Source: Porphyromonadaceae bacterium (lineage in GTDB: Bacteria; Bacteroidota; Bacteroidia; Bacteroidales; Paludibacteraceae). Taken from it: a stretch of 11,867 bases of DNA. The notes under the pieces were generated by a model. The model was not told where the DNA came from. It did no database searches and was given only the letters and a program-made list of their open reading frames with translations. Shown piece by piece: positions 1 through 6,782 of this stretch. The translations under genes and the position numbers were made by a program. The stretch covers positions 1 through 11,867 of the forward strand of contig CAJPNS010000058.1 in assembly GCA_905372135.1 (NCBI GenBank). The letters run 5' to 3'. Position 1 is the first letter of the stretch; each line of letters starts with the position of its first letter.

Positions 1-94
1 TAGAAGTATCTTTGAATCCCTTTTGCAGAAACTCTCCCCGTGCCGCTTGCAGAATACGACGGTGTATGTCGTCTTTATACGATGTTCGTACCAT
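1..94 (-). CDS. TetR-family transcriptional repressor, N-terminal fragment (runs off left edge)
   Basis: About 31 codons are visible on the minus strand, starting at the ATG at 94-92. They translate to MVRTSYKDDIHRRILQAARG followed by EFLQKGFKDTS. The pattern (hydrophobic)-L-x-A-A-x-x-x-F-x-x-x-G-F-x-x-T-S is the first helix and start of the helix-turn-helix in TetR/AcrR regulators. The ligand-binding domain lies outside the window, so the inducer cannot be guessed. The start is supported by the promoter-like TATCTTTG about 24 bases upstream and by a perfect palindrome at 128-154, a typical autoregulatory layout for the family. The frame stays open for some codons upstream of the ATG, so an earlier non-ATG start is not strictly excluded. 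The fragment is too short for a reading-frame scan to list. Family assignment rests on this short stretch but the match is good. Confidence 0.8.
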   Translation of the reverse strand, partial: MVRTSYKDDIHRRILQAARGEFLQKGFKDTS

Positions 95-117
95 ATTTTC
101 TATGATTTTTCGAAACG

Positions 118-125
118 CAAAGATA
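118..125 (-). promoter_or_regulatory. -7 element of the tetR-like gene
   Basis: The minus strand reads TATCTTTG here, an exact match to the Bacteroidota -7 consensus TAnnTTTG, ending about 24 bases before the tetR-like ATG. The expected -33 position falls inside the 128-154 palindrome and shows no clean TTG, so the upstream half of the promoter is covered by the presumed operator. Confidence 0.55.
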
Positions 126-127
126 TA

Positions 128-154
128 AAAAAAATGAACACTGTTCATTTTTTT
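128..154. promoter_or_regulatory. Perfect palindrome, probable TetR-type operator
   Basis: Thirteen-base arms (seven A plus TGAACA, and TGTTCA plus seven T) flank the single central base C at 141, with no mismatch. The core ATGAACA-C-TGTTCAT has the size and symmetry of a TetR-family operator. It lies 34 bases upstream of the divergent tetR-like ATG, in the -33 region of its promoter, which suggests autorepression. It is over 110 bases from the symporter start, so direct control of that gene is less certain. An RNA hairpin is also possible, but the context favours a protein-binding site. Confidence 0.65.
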
Positions 155-238
155 CGTATTAATTGTTCTTATTGATAGGAATTACTAATACTTTTACCGT
201 AACACCTCCTTTCGGACGACGATATATGGAAATAGTAT

Positions 239-246
239 TAATTTTG
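239..246 (+). promoter_or_regulatory. Candidate -7 element for the symporter gene
   Basis: TAATTTTG matches TAnnTTTG and sits 22 bases before the symporter ATG. No TTG occurs at the expected -33 distance, so this half-site alone is weak evidence. The rest of 155-268 shows no other recognisable signal. Confidence 0.35.
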
Positions 247-268
247 CCTGCCGTATAAAAATATATAA

Positions 269-1705
269 ATGTCGCAACTAACTGTAATACTTGTAATCGT
301 AGGCTATTTGGCTGTATTGATGTTATTTTCGTATTTCACCTCGCGCCACAGCCGTAGCAACAACGATTTTTTCGTAGCCTCACGCCGCTCGAAGTGGTAT
401 CTGGTGGCTTTCGGTATGATAGGTTCTTCGGTTTCGGGTATATCGCTTGTGGCGGTACCGGCTATGGTGGCTACCGCCAAGTTTACGTACCTACAAATGT
501 GTCTGGGCTTTGTAGTCGGTTACATAGTGGTAGCCACAGTGCTTCTCCCCATATTCTATCGCAACAACCTGACGTCGATATACGGCTATCTCAGAGAGCG
601 TTTCGGCAGTAATACTCATCGTACGGGAGCTTGGCTTTTCATTGTGTCGAAGATTGTTACCTCTGCCTCGAAGCTATATGTAGCGGTACTTGTGCTACAT
701 ACATTCTTGTTCTCATCGTGGAATATCCCGATATGGCTTACCGTCGTTATATGTGTGTGTATGATTTGGTTGTATACGTTTCGTGGCGGTATCAAGACCA
801 TAGTATTTACCGATGCTTTACAGTCGCTTGTACTTATCGTTACCATAATATTGATGATAGCCAATATGATGCAATTGTCGGGTTGGTCGTTATCCGAGTC
901 GGTCGGTAGGGTAGTGGGCAGTGGTCTGAGCCGAACGTTTGTCGTCGACGATTTTGTGAGCGATAGGAATTTCTTCAAACAGTTTTTCAGCGGGATATTT
1001 ATAGTCGTCGCCATGACAGGGCTATCGCAAGATATGATGCAGACGACTCTCTCTTGCCGCAATCTGTCGGAAGCTCGCAAGAATATGTTGCTGTATGGCA
1101 GCTGTTTCGTACCGTTCAATCTGCTTCTGCTCTTTCTCGGTGCTCTTATGATAATATTTTCGACGCAAACGGGCATAGTACTGCCCGAGAATCTAAACTC
1201 GTTGGTACCGATGTTTGCAGCCGACTATTTTCTGCCTGTTGTGGCTATAATGTTCGTAGTAGGTATTATAGCTGCTACATTCAACTCGGCAGATTCGGCT
1301 ATGACCGGTATTGCGACTATCTTTTTCGTAGATATCCTTCGCCATACCGACAACGAAAACAGTTCGGTAAGACTCCGACAAATAGTATATTTAGCTACCT
1401 GTGTGGTTTTCGTATTGGTTATATTGATGTTCGATAGTATCAAAAACCGTAATCTTCTCGATACCATATATACCATAGTAGGTTACGCATACGGTCCGCT
1501 TCTGGGCTTATTTGCCTTTGGACTTTTCACCCGATGGCAAATCAAAGACCGAATACTGCCTTTCGTAGCAATACTTTCGCCCCTTCTTACTTATGCGGTA
1601 TCTGCCGGTACAATGTATTTTTTCGATTACAAATTTGGATATGAACTATTGTTGCTCAATAGCTTTTTTATGTTTGTAATGCTGCTCGTAATACGACGTA
1701 AATAG
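269..1705 (+). CDS. Sodium:solute symporter (SSS family)
   Basis: Integral membrane protein of 478 residues, expected to drive uptake of a small solute with the Na+ gradient across the inner membrane. It is made almost entirely of hydrophobic segments, as in the 11-14 helix SSS proteins. Family signatures are visible: GGIKTIVFTDALQ at about residues 173-185, the segment SQDMMQTTLSCRNLSEA at about 253-269, and NSADSAM at about 339-345, corresponding to the Ser/Asp region around the second sodium site. The C-terminus ends in a short basic tail (RRK). The ATG at 269 leaves a normal N-terminus entering the first helix at once. No Shine-Dalgarno motif is visible, which is common in this phylum. 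The substrate cannot be read from sequence: sialic acid, sugars, proline or other solutes are all possible. It is divergent from the tetR-like gene and convergent with guaA, 36 bases apart. Confidence 0.88.
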   Translation: MSQLTVILVIVGYLAVLMLFSYFTSRHSRSNNDFFVASRRSKWYLVAFGMIGSSVSGISLVAVPAMVATAKFTYLQMCLGFVVGYIVVATVLLPIFYRNNLTSIYGYLRERFGSNTHRTGAWLFIVSKIVTSASKLYVAVLVLHTFLFSSWNIPIWLTVVICVCMIWLYTFRGGIKTIVFTDALQSLVLIVTIILMIANMMQLSGWSLSESVGRVVGSGLSRTFVVDDFVSDRNFFKQFFSGIFIVVAMTGLSQDMMQTTLSCRNLSEARKNMLLYGSCFVPFNLLLLFLGALMIIFSTQTGIVLPENLNSLVPMFAADYFLPVVAIMFVVGIIAATFNSADSAMTGIATIFFVDILRHTDNENSSVRLRQIVYLATCVVFVLVILMFDSIKNRNLLDTIYTIVGYAYGPLLGLFAFGLFTRWQIKDRILPFVAILSPLLTYAVSAGTMYFFDYKFGYELLLLNSFFMFVMLLVIRRK

Positions 1706-1741
1706 ATATTGTCTGTTAAGACATTCGCCACCGACGGTTGT

Positions 1742-3277
1742 TTATTCCCACTCTATCGTTGCGGGTGGCTTGGAGGTAATATCGTATATGACACGATTGA
1801 CGCCTTTGACTTCATTTACTACCCTGCGGCTGACCGTCTCGAGTACGTCGTAAGGTATACGTGCCCACTCGGCAGTCATACCGTCTATCGAGGTAACCGC
1901 TCTGATGGCAATGGCGTAATCGTATGTTCGCTCGTCGCCCATTACACCGACGCTCTGTATATTGGTAAGCACGGTGAAATATTGCCATATATCTTTGTCT
2001 AAGCCTGCTTTTACTATCTCGTGGCGAAGTATTGCGTCGCTGTTGCGTACTATCTCGAGGCGTTCGTCGGTAATAGTGCCGATGATACGTATGGCAAGCC
2101 CCGGTCCGGGGAATGGTTGCCGCCACACTATATCATGAGGGATACCGAGGGCTTCTCCCAGAGCACGCACCTCGTCTTTGAATAGCTTGCGGAGTGGCTC
2201 TATGAGCTTAAACTTCATATCTTTGGGTAGCCCGCCTACGTTGTGATGCGTCTTAATAGTCTGTGCCGTATTGGTACCGCTTTCGACGACATCGCTGTAT
2301 AGCGTGCCTTGTGCCAAGAAGTCGAACTCTCCGAGTTTCTTCGACTCCTCGTCGAAACAGTAGACAAACTCTCCGCCGATGATTTTACGTTTTTCTTCGG
2401 GGTCGGCTACTCCTTCGAGTTTACCGAGGAATCTCTGCTTGGCGTCGATTTTCACCACATTGATGCCAAACAAGTCGCCACAGGTCTGCATTACCTGCTC
2501 GCCTTCGTTCTTACGCAGCAATCCGTGATCGATAAACATACAGGTGAGTTGTGCTCCAATGGCTTTTTGCAGCAATACAGCTACAACAGTGGAGTCTACT
2601 CCGCCGCTAAGCCCGCAAAGCACCTTGCGGTCGCCCACCGTACGGCGTATCTCTTCGACCTGCATATCTATATAATTGCCCATCGTCCAGTTGTTTTGGG
2701 CACGACATATCTTGAATACGAAATTTCTGATTATATCGTTGCCGTAAACCGAATGCCTTACCTCCGGGTGGAACTGCACGCAGTATATACGTCTATCTTC
2801 GTTGCACACAGAGGCTACTATGCCGTTGTCGCTCTTGGCAACGAGTCTGAATCCGACGGGCAACTCGGTAACAGAGTCGCTGTGGCTCATAAATACGTCT
2901 TGGTGCTCGGGGAGCCTGTCGAACAGCATACAACGGTCTACAATATTTATTCCCATCTTACCGTACTCTTTGGTAGCCCCTCTGCCTATGGTACCTCCGA
3001 AGTGCTTCGAGGTGAGCTGCATACCGTAGCAAATACCCAGGATTGGTATGCCGAGGTCGAATAGTTTGGGGTCGCACGTAAAGGCATCTTTTTCGTAAAC
3101 ACTCTTCGGACCTCCCGAAAAGACTATCCCTCTGACGTTGTCCATCTTCGATATTTCGTCTGCCGTAATGGTATGGGGCAGAAGTTCGGAAAATACACCC
3201 ATCTCGCGTATCCTGCGAGCTATGAGCTGATTGTATTGACTACCAAAGTCGAGAACAAGTATTTTGTCGTATTGCAT
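1742..3277 (-). CDS. guaA: GMP synthase (glutamine-hydrolysing)
   Basis: Converts XMP to GMP with ATP and glutamine, the last step of de novo GMP synthesis, in the cytoplasm. All parts of the two-domain enzyme are present in 511 residues, the usual length. The N-terminal class I amidotransferase has nucleophile Cys83 in GICYGMQ and the His170/Glu172 pair in QFHPEV. The ATP pyrophosphatase P-loop is LSGGVDST at about 223-230. The conserved C-terminal dimerisation domain ends in DITSKPPATIEWE. The ATG at 3277 gives the standard N-terminus (MQYDKILVLDFGSQY). It appears to be transcribed alone from its own promoter at 3316-3346, since 107 bases separate it from mltG upstream, although read-through from mltG is possible. 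The 3' end faces the symporter with only 36 bases between; no convincing terminator hairpin with a T-run was found there. Confidence 0.98.
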   Translation of the reverse strand: MQYDKILVLDFGSQYNQLIARRIREMGVFSELLPHTITADEISKMDNVRGIVFSGGPKSVYEKDAFTCDPKLFDLGIPILGICYGMQLTSKHFGGTIGRGATKEYGKMGINIVDRCMLFDRLPEHQDVFMSHSDSVTELPVGFRLVAKSDNGIVASVCNEDRRIYCVQFHPEVRHSVYGNDIIRNFVFKICRAQNNWTMGNYIDMQVEEIRRTVGDRKVLCGLSGGVDSTVVAVLLQKAIGAQLTCMFIDHGLLRKNEGEQVMQTCGDLFGINVVKIDAKQRFLGKLEGVADPEEKRKIIGGEFVYCFDEESKKLGEFDFLAQGTLYSDVVESGTNTAQTIKTHHNVGGLPKDMKFKLIEPLRKLFKDEVRALGEALGIPHDIVWRQPFPGPGLAIRIIGTITDERLEIVRNSDAILRHEIVKAGLDKDIWQYFTVLTNIQSVGVMGDERTYDYAIAIRAVTSIDGMTAEWARIPYDVLETVSRRVVNEVKGVNRVIYDITSKPPATIEWE

Positions 3278-3315
3278 TGTATATTAATTCTATATGAGTT
3301 TGTTATAAATTGGCG

Positions 3316-3346
3316 CAAAGTTAGGCATAAATTTTGACTCCTGCAA
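3316..3346 (-). promoter_or_regulatory. guaA promoter (-33 TTG / -7 TAACTTTG)
   Basis: On the minus strand TTG (3346-3344) is followed by exactly 20 bases and then TAACTTTG (3323-3316). This is a textbook Bacteroidota primary sigma factor promoter. The guaA ATG lies 38 bases beyond the -7 box, leaving a short leader with no room for a purine riboswitch. Confidence 0.75.
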
Positions 3347-3384
3347 TTATATCCTACTTGCCAAGGAAAGAGTCTTTTACAGGG

Positions 3385-4425
3385 TTATTGCTTGTTGTTG
3401 CGTTTTTTCCAACTGTCGAGAGCCTTGTAGTACTCGGCAGCATATTTAAGATGTTCGTCGTATGTGGTAGCAAAGTTGTGTTCGCCGTTCATTTCGGGTT
3501 TGGCACACATGTAGAGGTATTTATGATGCTTATAGTCGAGTACGGCATCTATCGCCTCTACGGATGGTATTCGTATCGGTCCGGGTGGTAGTCCGGCATA
3601 GATATAGGTATTGTATGGCGAATCGATACGGGTATATGAGTGTAATACCTGATTGATTGTGAAGTCGTTGAGTGCGTAGCGTGCCGTAGGGTCTGCTTGC
3701 AGTTTCATTCCTATCTTCAGTCGGTTGATGTATAGGCCTGCTATTGTGGGTTTTTCGTGAGTTTTGTTGGTCTCTTCGTCGACGATAGACGATAGTATCG
3801 ATACCTCTATCGGAGAGAGTGGTATCTTCGAGGCTTTGGCTCTCCTGCCCTTGATATCCCAGAATCGGTCGTACTCTTTTTTCATCTTATCGAACCACTC
3901 TTCGGGCGTTATCGTCCAATATACTTCGTAGGTATTGGGGATAATCATAGCCAGACAGTTGTGTGAGTCGAAGCCGTAGCGAGCCAGAAACTCATTGTCG
4001 CCGAGTAGGTGCTGCAGTCTGAGCGAATCGATATTGGTCTGCTTGCAGATACGTGCTACGAGTTGGCTTTTGAGCCTTACGGAGGGGATACTGAGTTTTA
4101 TCGGTGTCTGGTAGCCTTTGTATATGTTGTTAAGGAAACGAATGTTCGACACACCGCTACCGATTCGGTATGCTCCTGCTTTGATACGGTCTTTGGGGCG
4201 ATATATCTTCGCCATTACCGAGAAAGTGAAGGTGTTTTTCAATATGCCTCTCTTTATAAGCATATTGCGTACGCTATCTATCGAAGTGTTATCGTGTTTT
4301 ATATATACAAAGTTGTCGCTACTTTCGACGTCGTTGCCGAAGTTTGGCTTGAGGGCAATCCAGTAGCCGAGTATTGCAGCTAAGGCAGATATTAATAGTA
4401 ATATTGCCGAAAAAGTCTTTTTCAT
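3385..4425 (-). CDS. mltG: Endolytic murein transglycosylase MltG (YceG family)
   Basis: Membrane-anchored lytic transglycosylase that cuts nascent glycan strands and is thought to release new peptidoglycan from the synthesis machinery. The 346-residue protein begins with MKK and one hydrophobic segment (about 5-25) that would anchor it in the inner membrane with the rest in the periplasm. A LysM-like region follows (about 40-110), then the YceG catalytic domain. Visible family motifs are SSIVDEET at 212-219, which holds the conserved catalytic glutamate (E. coli has SIVEKET), LYINRLKIGMKLQADPT at 231-247, and GLPPGPIRIPS at 278-288. Length is normal. The ATG overlaps the lspA stop codon as ATGA, implying translational coupling and a shared transcript. 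The 3' end shows no clear intrinsic terminator before the guaA promoter. Confidence 0.93.
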   Translation of the reverse strand: MKKTFSAILLLISALAAILGYWIALKPNFGNDVESSDNFVYIKHDNTSIDSVRNMLIKRGILKNTFTFSVMAKIYRPKDRIKAGAYRIGSGVSNIRFLNNIYKGYQTPIKLSIPSVRLKSQLVARICKQTNIDSLRLQHLLGDNEFLARYGFDSHNCLAMIIPNTYEVYWTITPEEWFDKMKKEYDRFWDIKGRRAKASKIPLSPIEVSILSSIVDEETNKTHEKPTIAGLYINRLKIGMKLQADPTARYALNDFTINQVLHSYTRIDSPYNTYIYAGLPPGPIRIPSVEAIDAVLDYKHHKYLYMCAKPEMNGEHNFATTYDEHLKYAAEYYKALDSWKKRNNKQ

Positions 4426-5063
4426 TGGAGGCTTTCGTTGCTGTGTGAGGCGTCTTTTTTCGACGAAAAGAATCTATCGAATGTGGTATTGAAGTCTCTG
4501 CGGTAGAATATTATTAATAATATTACTCCTACCGTTATACAGCTATCGGCGAAGTTGAATACGGGGCTGAAAAATACCTCTCCTCCCAACCAAGGCACCC
4601 ACGACGGGAATACAAATAGCGGACAGTAAATCATATCGACCACTTTCCCCGCCATGAACGGCGCATATCCGCCACCGTCGGGGAAGATAGCCGCTACCTC
4701 GAAAGGAGTACTCTGTGAAAATATAAGACCATAAAACATGCTATCGACTATATTGCCTATGGCACCCGTAAATATCAGACAGATACACATAATGTATCCC
4801 ATACGGTGCTCTGCTCTAAGAAGGCGTATGATATAGTAAAGCACGAACCCGCTTACTATGATGCGAAATAGTGTAAGAAATATCTTATTGCCCAAGACGA
4901 GCCCGAAAGCCATACCGGGATTTTCGATGAAGTGTATATGCAGCCAGCCGAAAACCTCAATATCGCCGTACAAGACCATATTGGTTTTCACTATTATCTT
5001 GGTAACTTGGTCGATGACAAGCAGTAAGACGATAAATAATACAGTACCGATAGATTTTTTCAT
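4422..5063 (-). CDS. lspA: Lipoprotein signal peptidase (signal peptidase II)
   Basis: Inner-membrane aspartyl protease that removes the signal peptide from diacylglyceryl-modified prolipoproteins. Numbering from the chosen start, motifs in order are IDQVTK (about 17-22), ENPGMAFG (about 47-54), GAIGNIVDS (about 100-108), VVDM with Asp143 and FNFADS with Asp173. The last two aspartates are the expected catalytic dyad. The loops between GNIVDS and VVDM, and between VVDM and FNFAD, are longer than in proteobacterial LspA, giving 213 residues against about 165. The frame is open to another ATG at 5123, but those 20 extra residues are hydrophilic and unlike the family; MKKSIG at 5063 leads straight into the first helix, so I chose it. 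It lies downstream of the DksA/TraR-like gene and overlaps mltG by 4 bases. Confidence 0.93.
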   Translation of the reverse strand: MKKSIGTVLFIVLLLVIDQVTKIIVKTNMVLYGDIEVFGWLHIHFIENPGMAFGLVLGNKIFLTLFRIIVSGFVLYYIIRLLRAEHRMGYIMCICLIFTGAIGNIVDSMFYGLIFSQSTPFEVAAIFPDGGGYAPFMAGKVVDMIYCPLFVFPSWVPWLGGEVFFSPVFNFADSCITVGVILLIIFYRRDFNTTFDRFFSSKKDASHSNESLQ

Positions 5064-5168
5064 ACTTATGGCGTTTTGCTCCTCTGGTCTATGGCTCTGG
5101 CGGTAGTCGAACATAACGGACATCCGCTAATACCTGTGTAATAGGTTGTTAGGAATGGGGGCTGTTGG

Positions 5169-5561
5169 TTATTTTCGTGCCTCTTTTGCCTCTACCGTCA
5201 GTGTGGCGTGGGGCACTGCTCTGAGACGTTCTTTGGGTATGAGCTTACCTGTCTGGCGACATATACCGTAAGTCTTGTTTTCTATCCTTATCAGAGCTGC
5301 CTCGAGGTGCTGTATGAACTTCATTTGTCGCTGAGCAAGCTGTCCCGATGCCTCTTTGAGGTGAGTAGCTGCGCCCTCTTCGAGATTTTTGTATGTGGGC
5401 GAGGTGTCGGTAACGTCGTTGCCGTCGGTATTGCTAATATACGAACGCAGTTCGTTGTATTCGCGCCTGGCGGCATCGAGTTTTTCTTCTATTATCTGGC
5501 GAAACTCTTCGAGCTCGGCATCGGAGTATCTGGTCTTTGTCGTACTTGTTTGGTCTTTCAC
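5169..5561 (-). CDS. DksA/TraR-family protein lacking zinc-finger cysteines
   Basis: Small 130-residue protein of the DksA/TraR type, a family that binds RNA polymerase through its secondary channel. The N-terminal half is a charged, probably coiled-coil region (about 12-100: DAELEEFRQIIEEKL, then EASGQLAQRQMKFIQHLEAAL). The C-terminal segment TYGICRQTGKLIPKERLRAVP (about 97-117) aligns with the DksA zinc-finger core (YGxCxxCGxxIxxxRLxAxP). Three of the four zinc cysteines are replaced: the first pair reads C-R-Q-T and the second H-A-T-L, so one Cys remains. This is the usual state in Bacteroidota homologues as far as I recall. A direct role in the stringent response is not shown by the sequence. 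It heads the run to lspA and mltG on the minus strand, with its own -7 box at 5616-5623. Confidence 0.85.
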   Translation of the reverse strand: MKDQTSTTKTRYSDAELEEFRQIIEEKLDAARREYNELRSYISNTDGNDVTDTSPTYKNLEEGAATHLKEASGQLAQRQMKFIQHLEAALIRIENKTYGICRQTGKLIPKERLRAVPHATLTVEAKEARK

Positions 5562-5615
5562 TGCAAGCTATTTTGTTTGATTATTAATGAATTAATGTGT
5601 CGAGGAATCGACGTG

Positions 5616-5623
5616 CAAAGTTA
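5616..5623 (-). promoter_or_regulatory. -7 element upstream of the DksA/TraR-like gene
   Basis: The minus strand reads TAACTTTG, identical to the guaA -7 box, 54 bases before the ATG. It is preceded by a run of eight T. The -33 position has only a TTA-like sequence, so the upstream box is degenerate. This would be the promoter of the traR-like-lspA-mltG run. Confidence 0.55.
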
Positions 5624-5735
5624 ATAAAAAAAACGTTCCTGCAGCTAAAAGTTTTTCTTGTACCCTACAAATAGGTATAAGTGAGTCTATTGCTCGGGTT
5701 GTTGGTCTACTTGCCAGTCGGTCGGATGTATGGGC

Positions 5736-6119
5736 TTATATGCCGAGTACTCTTCGGAGATTGCCTACGTTGCTCTCCCAGAGTTGCTTGTCGTCGTCGA
5801 GGTCTTGCGGCAAAGAGAAGTCGGTAATAGTGAACGAGAGCGTACCGGTAAGCTCGTTTTTCGATATATTAAATTCGAAAAACTCTCTGTTTGCCATACC
5901 TTCCCAGTGGAAACGGATATGTTCTTGCTGTTTGATGTTCACTATATCGGCTTTTTGTTTCTGTACGCCCCACTCGAATAGAATGGTGTCGGATTCGGTG
6001 TATTCTACCTTGTCGGCAAACCATTTGGCAAGTCCTTCGGGGGTAGATAGCATATCCCATAGCGCAGATACCGAGCTATCGGGCAAGAGAAATTCGAGTG
6101 TATATTGTTGTTTTTTCAT
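5736..6119 (-). CDS. START-like domain protein (AHSA1/SRPBCC-type fold)
   Basis: A 127-residue cytoplasmic protein with no signal peptide or membrane segment. It opens MKKQQYTLEFLLPDSSVSAL and continues WDMLSTPEGLAKWFADKV, the pattern of START/AHSA1-type proteins (a polyketide cyclase-like helix-grip fold) in which a helix and a WF motif follow the first strand. Strands with alternating hydrophobics (DTILFEWG, HIRFHWEG, FEFNIS, GTLSFTITDF) and a C-terminal helix ending NLRRVLGI complete the fold. This matches the short START-like proteins common in Bacteroidota. Their ligand and function are not established to my knowledge. It follows cytidine deaminase by 39 bases on the same strand and probably shares its transcript. 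No function beyond the fold should be inferred. Confidence 0.75.
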   Translation of the reverse strand: MKKQQYTLEFLLPDSSVSALWDMLSTPEGLAKWFADKVEYTESDTILFEWGVQKQKADIVNIKQQEHIRFHWEGMANREFFEFNISKNELTGTLSFTITDFSLPQDLDDDKQLWESNVGNLRRVLGI

Positions 6120-6158
6120 TTTTCACATATTTGTTCTGTGTTATTGGATGTTTGCTTT

Positions 6159-6632
6159 TCAGTCGAGCGATACGAAAGCAAATGGCAACATATCGGCGAT
6201 ACTATCGATGAGATAAATCTCTTGAGTGCCGTACAAGATTACTTTGATTTTCGTGTTATATCTGATTTCGCTCTCGAGGAGTGCCTGCCTGCAACTTCCG
6301 CATGGGCAGATAGGGCGGGGTAGCATACCGTTTTTGTTTCGGGCGGCGATAGCGATGGCTATGGGCGGGGTATCGGGATAGTGAGCATTGGCGTAGAACA
6401 TTGCCGTACGCTCGGCACACAATCCCGATGGATAGGCGATATTTTCTTGGTTGCTGCCGCAAACTATAGTGCCGTCGGCGAGCAATACCGCTGCTCCGAC
6501 CGAGAACTCTGAGTAGGGGGCGTAGGCTTTTGCCGTCTCTTGCCGTGCATGCTCTATGAGAGACTGCATCTGAGGCGAAAGTTCCTCGAAATCTGCTTTT
6601 GAATACTCTATTTTTAAATTATTTTTTTGCAT
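6159..6632 (-). CDS. cdd: Cytidine deaminase
   Basis: Zinc enzyme that deaminates cytidine and deoxycytidine to uridine and deoxyuridine for pyrimidine salvage, in the cytoplasm. The 157-residue chain has the homotetrameric-type layout: SVGAAVLLADG (about 44-54), NQENIAYPSGLCAERTA with zinc Cys72 and proton-shuttling Glu74, then CPCGSCRQ with zinc ligands Cys111 and Cys114. The frame is open to an ATG at 6809, but that extension would overlap the divergent mreB start and encodes low-complexity sequence from AT-rich promoter DNA. The ATG at 6632 (MQKNNLKIEYSK) is therefore the likely start. A N-terminal stretch of about 25 residues precedes the core, slightly longer than minimal family members. 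It is divergent from mreB and followed by the START-like gene. Confidence 0.93.
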   Translation of the reverse strand: MQKNNLKIEYSKADFEELSPQMQSLIEHARQETAKAYAPYSEFSVGAAVLLADGTIVCGSNQENIAYPSGLCAERTAMFYANAHYPDTPPIAIAIAARNKNGMLPRPICPCGSCRQALLESEIRYNTKIKVILYGTQEIYLIDSIADMLPFAFVSLD

Positions 6633-6659
6633 AGTGTAAACGTGCTTTTTGATTTTTTG

Positions 6660-6667
6660 CGAAGTTA
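6660..6667 (-). promoter_or_regulatory. Candidate -7 element of cdd
   Basis: The minus strand reads TAACTTCG, one base off TAnnTTTG, 27 bases before the cdd ATG. The -33 area is T-rich without a clear TTG. It lies back to back with the stronger mreB promoter, with under 60 bases between the -7 boxes. Confidence 0.4.
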
Positions 6668-6702
6668 ATATTTTTTTTTCAGAAAAAACTCTTTTACACA
6701 GA

Positions 6703-6732
6703 TTGCATTTCGAGCAAAAAGATGTACCTTTG
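6703..6732 (+). promoter_or_regulatory. mreB promoter (-33 TTG / -7 TACCTTTG)
   Basis: TTG at 6703-6705, then 19 bases, then TACCTTTG at 6725-6732: both boxes match the Bacteroidota consensus with correct spacing. The mreB ATG lies 50 bases beyond the -7 box. This is one of the two best-formed promoters in the window and probably drives mreB and the following fabK-like gene. Confidence 0.75.
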
Positions 6733-6782
6733 CACCTCATAACACTAATTCGTTTTATAAATAAGAAAACAACACAGATAAA

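Noticed and set aside
616..1176. 186-codon minus-strand frame within the symporter gene
   Set aside because: Antisense to conserved SSS motifs; the translation shows no domain-like pattern.
1706..1741. Possible bidirectional terminator between the symporter and guaA
   Set aside because: Only a 5-bp TGTCT/AGACA stem (1710-1723) without a T-run, plus a tiny ACCG-A-CGGT palindrome; too weak to call.
2309..3064. 251-codon open frame on the plus strand inside guaA
   Set aside because: It lies fully antisense to an unmistakable GMP synthase, has no promoter or family motif, and follows from guaA codon composition.
5124..5146. Small inverted repeat (ACCT...AGGT) upstream of lspA
   Set aside because: Four-base arms are expected by chance and no other signal accompanies them.
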